From: Balneolia bacterium
Lineage (GTDB): Bacteria; Bacteroidota; Rhodothermia; Balneolales; Cyclonatronaceae
DNA: 64,000 nucleotides
Assembly (NCBI GenBank): GCA_022565795.1
Contig: JAIUMA010000008.1
Coordinates: 25,170 to 89,169, forward strand
Reading direction: 5' to 3'
Positions 44,989 through 53,121 of this stretch are shown in pieces (position 1 is the stretch's first letter; each line of letters opens with the position of its first letter). The notes below the pieces were generated by a model that was not told the origin of the DNA, did no database searches, and saw only the letters and a list, made by a program, of their open reading frames with translations. A program made the position numbers and the translations under genes.

Positions 44989-45949
44989 AGGGTGATGGTT
45001 TCACTGCAGGCCGCAGCGCCAGTCCCTTGAAAAAGTGCCAAAGGGTGAGGGCTGCAATGCGGGCTGTTTGTCCGTCCGTATCATAGTTCGGATTCATTTC
45101 AACCAGATCGAATGATTTCACTCCGGGCGTGATACCGGCGCAGTAGGCCGCATGAAGCCACAGCGGAAGAGGAATACCGTCGGGGTTCGGAGCGCTCACT
45201 CCGGGCGCAATGCTTTGGCTCAGCGCGTCCATATCCATCGTAACCATCACGTTGCCTTTAGCCCGATCGTAAATGTTCCCGATGATGCGCTTCGACAGCT
45301 CCCCCTTAAAATAGTAAGCTGCTCTTCTGCCCGGGATCTTTTCTTTAAGATAGTCCAGGTGAGCCCTGGATAACGACTGACGCTTCAGTCCTGCTACGGT
45401 ATAACTTTGGCAAAGCCCGGAATTGTGCTCCAGAGCCTGTCGAAACGGACTTCCCGAATGCGGTTTGCTATCTTTGAGCTCGCGAACATCCGCATGTGCA
45501 TCCCAGTTGATTATACTGACAGGCATGTTGTTTTCTGCATACCCCAAAAAATGCCCGTAGCTGGTTTCGTGTCCGCCGCCAAGAATTACGGGAATACTTC
45601 CGCTTTCAAGCGTTTTTGCAACAGATTTCCCAAGCATGATCTGGGCATCGGCCAGCTCCATGGAGTTGGCATCAATGGAGCCGTAATCATTAACTGAGCT
45701 CAGAAGCGCTGTATAGCTTTTCCAGACGGCCGGGTCGGGTGTCATTCGGTAAAACGCCGACCGGATCAGATTGGGTGAAGCCGCGGCCCCGAGCCTCCCG
45801 TTGTTACGCTTTACGCCTTCATCAGAATTGAAACCGATAATGGCTGCCTTCTCATCGGAGCTTTCCCGGCGAATATAGGAGCCAATTCGAAGATCATCAT
45901 CAGCTGTGGAAGGTAGGTTGAGGGAGTCGAAATCAGTTGGCTTCATCAT
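44987..45949 (-). CDS. hutG: Arginase/ureohydrolase family protein, probably formimidoylglutamase
   Basis: The protein has 320 residues. Metal-binding blocks of the ureohydrolase fold are complete: GGGHETS, NWDAHADVR and TMDMDALSQ. GVKRNNGRLGAAASPNLIR and the SGSPFRQAL loop are more like formimidoylglutamase (HutG) than arginase or agmatinase. HutG hydrolyses N-formimidoyl-glutamate in histidine breakdown. The other hut genes are not in the window, so the assignment rests on motifs. Two ATGs are adjacent at the start. It converges on secA and uses the far side of the same hairpin. Confidence 0.82.
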   Translation of the reverse strand: MMKPTDFDSLNLPSTADDDLRIGSYIRRESSDEKAAIIGFNSDEGVKRNNGRLGAAASPNLIRSAFYRMTPDPAVWKSYTALLSSVNDYGSIDANSMELADAQIMLGKSVAKTLESGSIPVILGGGHETSYGHFLGYAENNMPVSIINWDAHADVRELKDSKPHSGSPFRQALEHNSGLCQSYTVAGLKRQSLSRAHLDYLKEKIPGRRAAYYFKGELSKRIIGNIYDRAKGNVMVTMDMDALSQSIAPGVSAPNPDGIPLPLWLHAAYCAGITPGVKSFDLVEMNPNYDTDGQTARIAALTLWHFFKGLALRPAVKPSP

Positions 45950-46056
45950 AATTCAGAAAAGTGGAAGTTGTGAGCGCGAACAGAAAATTACGATTCTGCC
46001 TCAGTTTTCCGAATCTTTTTTGTCTGGAGCGATCACCCGTTACTAAACCCGGGGTT

Positions 46057-48765
46057 TCAAAATGAAACCTGAACGCTTACTCCCGGCTGTATATGGCTGA
46101 TAGACCTTGAATAGGTGTCGGAAAGGCCGCTGCCGGATGCACTTCTCAGACCACGATCATATACATTTCCGGTGCTGAATAAATTCTGGAGCTCTGCCGT
46201 AACGCTCCAGCTCGAACGGTCGAAGCTACGGCTCCAGGTCACGCCAATATCGAACTGGGAGTAAGTGCCAAGCTCATCTTCTGAAGGCGTGCTGAACCGG
46301 TCACCCCAGTTGCCGTTTTCATACGCCAGATTTGTATAGTAGGCGTGTCGGTAGGCCCATCCGCGACTACCCGGCAGGATTTCCAACCGGGCGCTAGTGC
46401 TCACATTTTCGATGATTTGATAGCGTCCGTTTAAGACAATCTGATGCGGCTCTGCCCAGTAAGGCTGTATGTACTGATTATCGTATCTGTTTTCGATGCG
46501 CTGGCGCACATAAGAGTAGTTGTAAAGCCCGTTGAGTACCAGATTCTCACGAACGTACTCCATATTAAAGCCTATTCCGAATGTATACGAACGCGCATTA
46601 ATGAGAGCGGATGAAATCGGAAAGCCGTTTTCGCCATTTGAAAGCGTTCCCGTTGCAGCGTAGTCGACTACAGCCTCCTTTGGCTGCCATTTGTAATAGG
46701 GGTCAATCCTAAGGATAAGGCGTTCTACGGGCTGCCAGCGGACGTCTAAAGCAACATGCCACGACTTGGGGACGATGCCCGTCGACTTAACCGGAAGCCA
46801 AAAGTTGTTTTCAGCAAAAATACCGTTTGGTGAGGTGTTGGAAAGCACAAGCTGCTGCAGATACTCTCTGAATAATCCGCCCGCAATCTCAAGCGACCAG
46901 TTGCCTGATTCGACCTCCGGAAAGTCGATACCGTACGTTATACGAGGCTCCGCATAGAGGCCAAGACCGGGAATAGTGGTGACGCGACTCCCAAAAATGA
47001 AGCGGCTGAGCTGGCCCGGGTTCCATTTAATCTCCCCAAAGCCGGAAAACTGCAGCTGAAGCTCATCATATGCTACCGGCTCGGTTAGAAAATCGGAAAC
47101 GCCCAGGCTGATACTGCTGAAACCAATATCCAGCCCGGTAAGAAGAATCAGCTGCTGGCTCCACTCATGGCTGTAGTCCAGCTGACCGGATACGAAGGCG
47201 GCATCGTGATCAAACTCATCATCATAGAGTACAAGCATGTTTGAAGAGCCGTTTTGTAAACCTTCAGCCCGGTAGTCCTGACGATACTGATGCCTGCTAA
47301 TGCGCAGAACAGCGGCCATACTTCCCTGATCGGAAACCAGGCGACCATGGCGCAAATTTGCAATCTGATTCTGCCAGCGATATTCATCTCTGAAGTCGAT
47401 ACCTGTAAACCCGCTTTCTGTTCCGTTTGAGGCACTAACGGTCGGAGTAAGGGAGTTTTCGCCAACATATGCGGTGAAGGAAGTAGTGCTCAGATCCGGT
47501 CTTCTGTGAAGTAACGACAGGTGGAGATCATAAAAAGCAAGATCATAGCTTTTGTTGCTTACGTTTTCCATAACTCCGTTTGCGGCACCATTGGTCTTTC
47601 TGGCGAGCAGCGGCTGATCAGGCACGTTGAACGAGTTGAAAACTCTGTTTGTCGCGGGATTTGCCCCTGACCAGGGCGACTTAAGGCGTCCGGCGGCCAT
47701 CAGGTAGAGCTGCTCGTTATTCGGGAGGTCCCACTGCTGAAGGGTTCGTGCATTCATGCTGTTAAAGTCGGCCTGGAAGAGATAAGGATCATCTCCGGGG
47801 ATCATAGCGCTCTGTTCAACGGATACCACGCCGGAAAGTGAGCTTCCCATAGAAGCCGGAAAGCCTGCTCTGTAGAGCGTAAGGCGGCGCACAGCGTACG
47901 GACTAAAGGCACTGAGGAGCCTGCCCATCGAAAGCGGACTAAATACCATTGTGCCGTCGAGCTTAATTCTGTGATTCGTGGCATTACTACCCTGTACGAC
48001 CATATCGGACAGCGGGTTCTGGAACCTTACGCCGGGAACGTCGGCCAGTGCCCGCATGGCATCGGGCGTGCCCGCAGAAGTTTGGAGCAAAAGCGCACCC
48101 GGTTCGACCACATCCCGGCCAGCGCGCATATACTGGAGCGGGCTCAAGGCATCTGTTACAATAACCTGAGTTTCAACGAGCACGGCAGGGCGCATCTGGA
48201 AGTCCACCTGGCGGGTAAGTCCGCGCAGAACCCGGGTTCCTTCAACATTGGGTGAATAGCTAACATGCGAAACGCGGAGCATATAATCTCCCGGCTCGAG
48301 CCGTTCAATAAGATAGCGGCCGCGAGCGTCTGTTGTGCTGCCCCGCTGTGCCGACTCGATAAAGACATTAACTCCCTCGATAGGCTCTCCTGTCCTGTGA
48401 TCGGTTATTACCCCGGTAATGCCCCCGGTTCGCCTCAATCCTGCCTGTGCTCTATAAATAATGTAAGTGCCAGCCTGGCTAATTCTGTACTGAAGCGGCG
48501 TGTCCCTGAGCATATCGCCGAGAATCGACTGAATCGTTTGGTTTTCGGCGGTTCCATCCACACTGATGTTTCTGGTAACATCGGAGTCGTAAACTATATT
48601 AATGCCTGCTTCTTCCGAAAGGCGCATCAGAGCTTCGTCGAGCGTCATTAGCCGATAGCTGAAGCTGTAGGTTTGCGGCTGCTGAGGTGGTTGCTGCTCC
48701 TGCGCAAAAACCCCCTGTGCTAAAATAAGCGATAGTAATACCAACAATGGAGCGGGCTTGAACAC
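46057..48765 (-). CDS. TonB-dependent receptor with STN signalling domain (FecA-type)
   Basis: The 902-residue protein (GTG start at 48765) has a signal peptide, a secretin/TonB short N-terminal (STN) domain (about 35-105, LDEALMRLSEEAGINIVYDS), a CarboxypepD_reg-like domain (GGITGVITDHRTGEPIEGVN), a plug and a beta-barrel ending in Phe (VSVQVSF). An STN domain lets the receptor signal to a periplasmic FecR-type anti-sigma factor, and such a pair lies upstream on the same strand (50043-51822). A rhodanese gene on the opposite strand lies between them. The ligand is unknown. Confidence 0.9.
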   Translation of the reverse strand: MFKPAPLLVLLSLILAQGVFAQEQQPPQQPQTYSFSYRLMTLDEALMRLSEEAGINIVYDSDVTRNISVDGTAENQTIQSILGDMLRDTPLQYRISQAGTYIIYRAQAGLRRTGGITGVITDHRTGEPIEGVNVFIESAQRGSTTDARGRYLIERLEPGDYMLRVSHVSYSPNVEGTRVLRGLTRQVDFQMRPAVLVETQVIVTDALSPLQYMRAGRDVVEPGALLLQTSAGTPDAMRALADVPGVRFQNPLSDMVVQGSNATNHRIKLDGTMVFSPLSMGRLLSAFSPYAVRRLTLYRAGFPASMGSSLSGVVSVEQSAMIPGDDPYLFQADFNSMNARTLQQWDLPNNEQLYLMAAGRLKSPWSGANPATNRVFNSFNVPDQPLLARKTNGAANGVMENVSNKSYDLAFYDLHLSLLHRRPDLSTTSFTAYVGENSLTPTVSASNGTESGFTGIDFRDEYRWQNQIANLRHGRLVSDQGSMAAVLRISRHQYRQDYRAEGLQNGSSNMLVLYDDEFDHDAAFVSGQLDYSHEWSQQLILLTGLDIGFSSISLGVSDFLTEPVAYDELQLQFSGFGEIKWNPGQLSRFIFGSRVTTIPGLGLYAEPRITYGIDFPEVESGNWSLEIAGGLFREYLQQLVLSNTSPNGIFAENNFWLPVKSTGIVPKSWHVALDVRWQPVERLILRIDPYYKWQPKEAVVDYAATGTLSNGENGFPISSALINARSYTFGIGFNMEYVRENLVLNGLYNYSYVRQRIENRYDNQYIQPYWAEPHQIVLNGRYQIIENVSTSARLEILPGSRGWAYRHAYYTNLAYENGNWGDRFSTPSEDELGTYSQFDIGVTWSRSFDRSSWSVTAELQNLFSTGNVYDRGLRSASGSGLSDTYSRSISHIQPGVSVQVSF

Positions 48766-49000
48766 GTTTCTGAGGCAGTAGAGTGAGTTAAATCGATGAC
48801 GGACCTTAATATAGCAATATGATTTGTCATGATAACATTCTTGGCTCAGGACTCACAATATTTTAACCGCGTGTTAAAAGCTTTATTCATTCCGACCTGT
48901 TATTTATTAAGCTTACGGAATGAGTTAGTTGGAATTGCAGTTTAGAATTATGATTATATGTTTCATTACCACAGCAAAACTGAATCATTGCAAAAAACCT

Positions 49001-49912
49001 ATGAAAAAAGCACTTACTTTCGCTACAGCTCTCATCACCCTTCTACTTTACGTTAGTACGGCCACAATTGCCCAAATAACGGATCAGGCAGACTACCCCA
49101 ATGCCTCACTGCTATTTGAAGCTGAAGAGCTGAGCGAACTCATGCGCGACTCGAATACCGTACTTATTGATATGCGGGCGGAGGCCTACACCGAAGGTCA
49201 CATACCTGGCGCGCTTTGGTTTGGCGGAATTACGGCTTTAGTAAATACTGCACACGAGGTTGAGCATTACCTGGTTGATGCACAGGAATTCCAGCAGCTG
49301 ATGCGTACAGTTGGGGTGAATCAGGACTCCCGAATTCTAATTTATGATGAAGGAAACGGACTGGGCGCATCACGCTTGTTTTATGCATTAAGCCTTTACG
49401 GGCATGAAAACAGCGCTGTTTTGAACGGAGGTATTGCAGCCTGGAAAGCCGGAGATTTTCCGCTTGAAACCGATGGAGATATTCCCACCCCAGGCAACTT
49501 CACCGTTGAAATGAATGAAGCTCGTTTTTGTGATGTAACTTTTCTCACCCAAAACCTGGAACGTGACGATCTTGTCATTCTGGATGCCCGCTCCCCGGAT
49601 GAATTCTCAGGCGAAGAACAGCGCTCAGCCCGTTCCGGCCATATTCCCGGTGCGGTAAATTTAGAATGGCGCAACTTTGTGCAAATCGATGATGAAGTCC
49701 CTTTCTTCAGATCACCCGAAGAAATTGCCACCCTGCTTGAGGAGCGCGGAATTACGCCTGACAAAGAAGTCGTGACCCACTGCCAAAGCAATGTGAGAGG
49801 TTCCCATGCTTTTTTCACGCTCCGCCTGATGGGCTATGACAGCGTGCGTGCTTACGAAGGTTCCTGGTTCGAGTGGGGTAATCGCGAGGACACGCAGGTT
49901 TCTGGTGAGTAA
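49001..49912 (+). CDS. Exported sulfurtransferase (tandem rhodanese)
   Basis: A frame opens at 48929, but ATG at 49001 starts a signal peptide (MKKALTFATALITLLLYV, cleavage near TIAQ), giving 303 residues. Two rhodanese domains follow. The first has YDEGNGLGASR where the active Cys would be, so it is the inactive half. The second has the catalytic Cys261 in HCQSNVRG. This is the thiosulfate/3-mercaptopyruvate sulfurtransferase layout, transferring sulfane sulfur to cyanide or a thiol acceptor, here in the periplasm. It sits on the plus strand between the FecR and FecA-type genes. Confidence 0.92.
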   Translation: MKKALTFATALITLLLYVSTATIAQITDQADYPNASLLFEAEELSELMRDSNTVLIDMRAEAYTEGHIPGALWFGGITALVNTAHEVEHYLVDAQEFQQLMRTVGVNQDSRILIYDEGNGLGASRLFYALSLYGHENSAVLNGGIAAWKAGDFPLETDGDIPTPGNFTVEMNEARFCDVTFLTQNLERDDLVILDARSPDEFSGEEQRSARSGHIPGAVNLEWRNFVQIDDEVPFFRSPEEIATLLEERGITPDKEVVTHCQSNVRGSHAFFTLRLMGYDSVRAYEGSWFEWGNREDTQVSGE

Positions 49913-49982
49913 GCAATACAAATAGGAGTGGTGAGTTAATCACGCTATCCTCCTAAATCTGCGTCCTGTCAGGGCGAAATAT

Positions 49983-50014
49983 AAAAGGGCGCATTCGTCA
50001 GAATACGCCCTTTT
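49983..50014 (+). terminator. Bidirectional terminator, rhodanese / fecR
   Basis: AAAAGGGCG pairs with CGCCCTTTT, and ATTC with GAAT around the loop. T-tracts lie on both strands; on the minus strand it is 28 bases beyond the fecR stop. Confidence 0.9.
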
Positions 50015-50042
50015 GTTTGCACCTTAATAAACTGTAAACGCT

Positions 50043-51239
50043 TTACTTGAGCGTGTATTTTCCATTAGTGAAACTTAGCTGAAGTCCTGCAATTGAAGCT
50101 AAGTCTTCAAGAATTCCTTCAGGGCTGTCCGGATTCAAATAGAAGCCGGTTACCGTTTTCTGAGCTGCGCTGGCATTTGCTACTTCGACAGATACGTTGA
50201 AGCGTCGCTCAATTTCTGCAGCAGCTTCAATAAGTCGTGTTGCGTTGAATGCAATGTTGTTGGCTCTCCATGCAAGTGCCTCATCAATTCGCAGAGCTTC
50301 AACGCGCTCCGGCATTGTACGAACCCCGCGAACGCGGCTGATTTCACCGGGCTCCATTAGCTGACGGAATTCGCGTTCGGCGTTGCTATATACTTCAACG
50401 CTACCCTGCGTAAGAGCTACGGTAGTTTCGCTTGTCCCCATTCCGGGCCATGATCTTACGTTAAACGACGTACCTAATACCTGAACAACAGCGTTGGCAG
50501 TATTAACAAGAAACGGCGTATCGCCAGGCTCTACATCGAAAAAGGCTTCACCGGCTAGTTCGACATTACGATGTTTTTCGCCAAATCCGCGTTCTACACG
50601 AAGTTCAGAACCGCTGTTAAGCTGTACCGTCGTGCGGTCATCGAGCTGAACGGATACAATCTCGCCAAGCGGAGCTGTGTACACCGTAGCTGAGAAGGTT
50701 ATCTGCCACATCCATACGGCCAGACCAATCATCATAACTGCTGCTGCAAGCCAGTAAATGTTCCCTGAACTTTTAGCAGAGCTGGCAGCTTCGGTTGTTG
50801 TGTTGCTAACTTTGCGGGGAGTAGTATCTAAGCGCGTAACGTTTGCTTCATTCGAATGAGTTGTGTGAGCAGGAGCTGAGCTGATGTCTGAGATTTTCGT
50901 GCGGATTGATTCCCATGCGCGGTCTTTAGAAGGTGCTTCGTGAGAAGTTTTCTGAATGCCGCCGGCAATGTTCCACACTTCGGATAAAGCCTCTTTCTCG
51001 GCCGAATCTGTAATGCTGTTGAGATAGGAGTCTGTATTGGTTATCTGGTCTGAATCTTCAGACTGAATCCGGTTACGAACTGCATTCCAGCTGGCGGGCT
51101 TTTCACCTTTGGTATCAAAGGCGGGCCGGGCCAGGGCTGCAAGCTCCCAGACTTCGGTATATGCTTGCCGTTCATTATCAGGCATTGCATCGAGCAACTC
51201 CTGCGTGTCGAACGGTAAGTTGTTTTTTGAATTTTCCAT
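50043..51239 (-). CDS. FecR-type anti-sigma factor with a duplicated N-terminal domain
   Basis: The 398-residue protein has two similar stretches at the N-terminus: residues 12-59 (LLDAMPDNERQAYTEVWELA) and 69-116 (YLNSITDSAEKEALSEVWNIA), each ending in a W-x-x-(V/I)-R motif. A membrane helix follows (WLAAAVMMIGLAVWMWQI), then the FecR domain (GEIVSVQLDDRTTVQLNSGS, FLVNTANAVVQVLGTSFNV) and a C-terminal STN-like end. Its start lies one base after the sigma factor stop, so they are co-translated. It holds the sigma factor until the TonB receptor signals. The duplicated N-domain is unusual; the normal form has one. Confidence 0.9.
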   Translation of the reverse strand: MENSKNNLPFDTQELLDAMPDNERQAYTEVWELAALARPAFDTKGEKPASWNAVRNRIQSEDSDQITNTDSYLNSITDSAEKEALSEVWNIAGGIQKTSHEAPSKDRAWESIRTKISDISSAPAHTTHSNEANVTRLDTTPRKVSNTTTEAASSAKSSGNIYWLAAAVMMIGLAVWMWQITFSATVYTAPLGEIVSVQLDDRTTVQLNSGSELRVERGFGEKHRNVELAGEAFFDVEPGDTPFLVNTANAVVQVLGTSFNVRSWPGMGTSETTVALTQGSVEVYSNAEREFRQLMEPGEISRVRGVRTMPERVEALRIDEALAWRANNIAFNATRLIEAAAEIERRFNVSVEVANASAAQKTVTGFYLNPDSPEGILEDLASIAGLQLSFTNGKYTLK

Positions 51240-51240
51240 T

Positions 51241-51822
51241 TTAAATCACCGCTGTTTTGGACTTATAGGCGTCCAGTTTTTCTCTCAGGGTATTAAGCGC
51301 TATTACTATGTGGTTGTTAACCGTCCTGGGTCGCAAATCCATTACATGAGCTATTTCTTCATGACTCATGCCTTCAAAGCGACTCAGCTCAAACGCTTCA
51401 CGTTGTCTTTCGGGAAGCTCACTAATCCATTTCTGCATATGTTCCTGCAGCAAAGTTGTCTCGTCTTTATCAGCAATTTCTATTTCAGCTGGTTCTTGCA
51501 TGTGTTCCTGCTCTGAAATACTGTCTAAACTGATGTTTCGGTCTTTCGTATCGCGGAGGTAATTGAGCGCGCTGTTTCTTACCATTTGATACATAAGCGC
51601 TTTCAAAGACTTATCCGGATCGATGTTATCACGTATTTGCCACAACTTGACATACACATCCTGTAACACATCCAGAGCTGCGTCCGGATCGAAGATGTAT
51701 TTGCTGATATATCGTCGAAGACTATCGTACGTGTGCTCAAACAATTCGGAAAAAGCCTGCTCGTCCGAGTTGTTTAATCGCTCACTCCAATATGAAAACT
51801 TTTCTAAAGAAGCTGTTGCCAT
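51241..51822 (-). CDS. ECF RNA polymerase sigma factor (FecI-like)
   Basis: The protein has 193 residues with a region 2 (AFSELFEHTYDSLRRYISKYIFDPDAALDVLQDVYVKLW) that binds the -10 element and core polymerase, and a region 4 helix-turn-helix (LPERQREAFELSRFEGMSHEEIAHVM, RTVNNHIVIAL). This is the normal size for ECF factors paired with FecR. It should direct transcription of a small regulon that probably includes the TonB receptor at 46057. It heads the sigma-fecR operon. Confidence 0.94.
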   Translation of the reverse strand: MATASLEKFSYWSERLNNSDEQAFSELFEHTYDSLRRYISKYIFDPDAALDVLQDVYVKLWQIRDNIDPDKSLKALMYQMVRNSALNYLRDTKDRNISLDSISEQEHMQEPAEIEIADKDETTLLQEHMQKWISELPERQREAFELSRFEGMSHEEIAHVMDLRPRTVNNHIVIALNTLREKLDAYKSKTAVI

Positions 51823-52099
51823 ATATTTGAGTTGGGTTTAGTGGTGTTACACCTGATAAAATGGGGATGACCAATATATTATAACTGCAGGAAAAAACAG
51901 CTGTTCATATTAAATATGAACAGCAAGGCCGAACATTAAAATCGTATTTAAATAAGGGTAAGTGGTACAAGTATTCATCTATCTATAAATGTACATTGTT
52001 CGCTGAAGGGCAGACGAATGATTTTATAGTCATGCCTGAACCTCCGGGAGTAATAAGTATTGACTCCCATAAGGTTAACTAACTCTGAGGATTAGTATT

Positions 52100-52468
52100 A
52101 TGACTTTTTCAAAAATAATAAAATCGACTGTTACGCTGCTGAGTATTGCGATGATCTTTGCCGGGCTATCCGCATTCGCAGCCCCGCAGGTCCTGTCTGA
52201 TGCCACTGCTGATGGCGACGACTACACCCTCTCCGGAATTGTGGTAGACGCAGAATCCAATGAACCTATCTCCGGAGTCCTTGTAGGTATGATCGGGAAT
52301 CAGGACGTTGTGGAAACGACTTCAGACGGTACGTTTGTGTTTGAGAGCGTTTCCGAAGGCGAGCACACGCTAATCTTTCAGGCCGATGGATACGAGTATA
52401 CAGAAATTGAGGTTGAAGTTGCCGGTGAAGACACTCAGGTGGAAGTGGCTCTGAAGAAGGCTGAATAG
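52100..52468 (+). CDS. Free-standing CarboxypepD_reg-like exported protein
   Basis: The 122-residue protein is a signal peptide (cleavage near AFA) followed by a single carboxypeptidase-regulatory-like domain (LSGIVVDAESNEPISGVLV, FVFESVSEGEHTLIFQADGYE). Such domains usually sit at the front of TonB receptors; here it stands alone. It is probably a periplasmic adhesion or folding module of unknown role. It has its own terminator. The region 51823-52099 ahead of it shows no clear promoter. Confidence 0.8.
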   Translation: MTFSKIIKSTVTLLSIAMIFAGLSAFAAPQVLSDATADGDDYTLSGIVVDAESNEPISGVLVGMIGNQDVVETTSDGTFVFESVSEGEHTLIFQADGYEYTEIEVEVAGEDTQVEVALKKAE

Positions 52469-52506
52469 TTGTAATTAACGATTCTGGCCCAGCTGGAACT
52501 AATTTG

Positions 52507-52541
52507 AAAGGTGATGCATCTCTTATGCGTCACCTTTTTTT
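52507..52541 (+). terminator. Terminator of the CarboxypepD_reg-like gene
   Basis: AAAGGTGATGCAT pairs with ATGCGTCACCTTT around a 5-base loop and is followed by a long run of T. Confidence 0.92.
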
Positions 52542-52546
52542 ATGCA

Positions 52547-52576
52547 TAAAAAAAGCCGGCTTCAAAGAAACCGGCT
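52547..52576 (-). terminator. Terminator of the RRM protein gene
   Basis: On the minus strand AGCCGG pairs with CCGGCT and seven T follow. It forms a tail-to-tail pair with the terminator at 52507-52541. Confidence 0.85.
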
Positions 52577-52606
52577 AAAAAATGTTGCCGTAAAATCGGG
52601 CTGTGA

Positions 52607-52930
52607 TTAGTAGCGGTCGTTGTACCCGCCGCCGCCGCCTCTGCGACGATCTCCGCCGCCTCTGTTGCCGCCGCCACCACCCTGTCGTGGCTCACGCGGA
52701 CGCGCTTCGTTAACAACGAGAGTGCGGTCCATAAATTCGGTATCGTGAAGCTGCTCAATGGCATTGTTGCCATCTGCATCGTCCATTTCAACAAAGGCAA
52801 AACCTTTGGAACGGCCGGTAAACTTATCGCTGATAAGACTTACGGATTTAACTTCACCGTAGGAGGAGAATAACTCGCTTAAATCCTGCTCGCCTACTTT
52901 ATAATTGAGATTTCCAACGTAAATGGTCAT
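52607..52930 (-). CDS. RNA-binding protein with one RRM domain
   Basis: A frame is open from 53011, but ATG at 52930 starts directly at the domain, giving 107 residues. RNP2 is IYVGNL and RNP1 is KGFAFVEM. A Gly/Arg-rich tail (PRQGGGGGNRGGGDRRRGGG) follows, as in cold-induced bacterial RRM proteins. It binds single-stranded RNA, perhaps as a chaperone at low temperature. The G-rich tail is coded by G/C-biased repeats near 52620-52690. Confidence 0.93.
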   Translation of the reverse strand: MTIYVGNLNYKVGEQDLSELFSSYGEVKSVSLISDKFTGRSKGFAFVEMDDADGNNAIEQLHDTEFMDRTLVVNEARPREPRQGGGGGNRGGGDRRRGGGGGYNDRY

Positions 52931-53121
52931 AATGTAATCGGTTATGAGATAAAACATGAAATTATTGCAGACGACAACATATACAGACTCATAGTCGAAT
53001 GAAAATGACATGGAGGTACAACTGCATAAGAAATGTACCGTTAAATCCTACCATATCAAAACCTCATGTAAAGCATTTTGATGGTGTAAATTTATGGAAG
53101 TCAACAATTTGGTTGGGTGAG

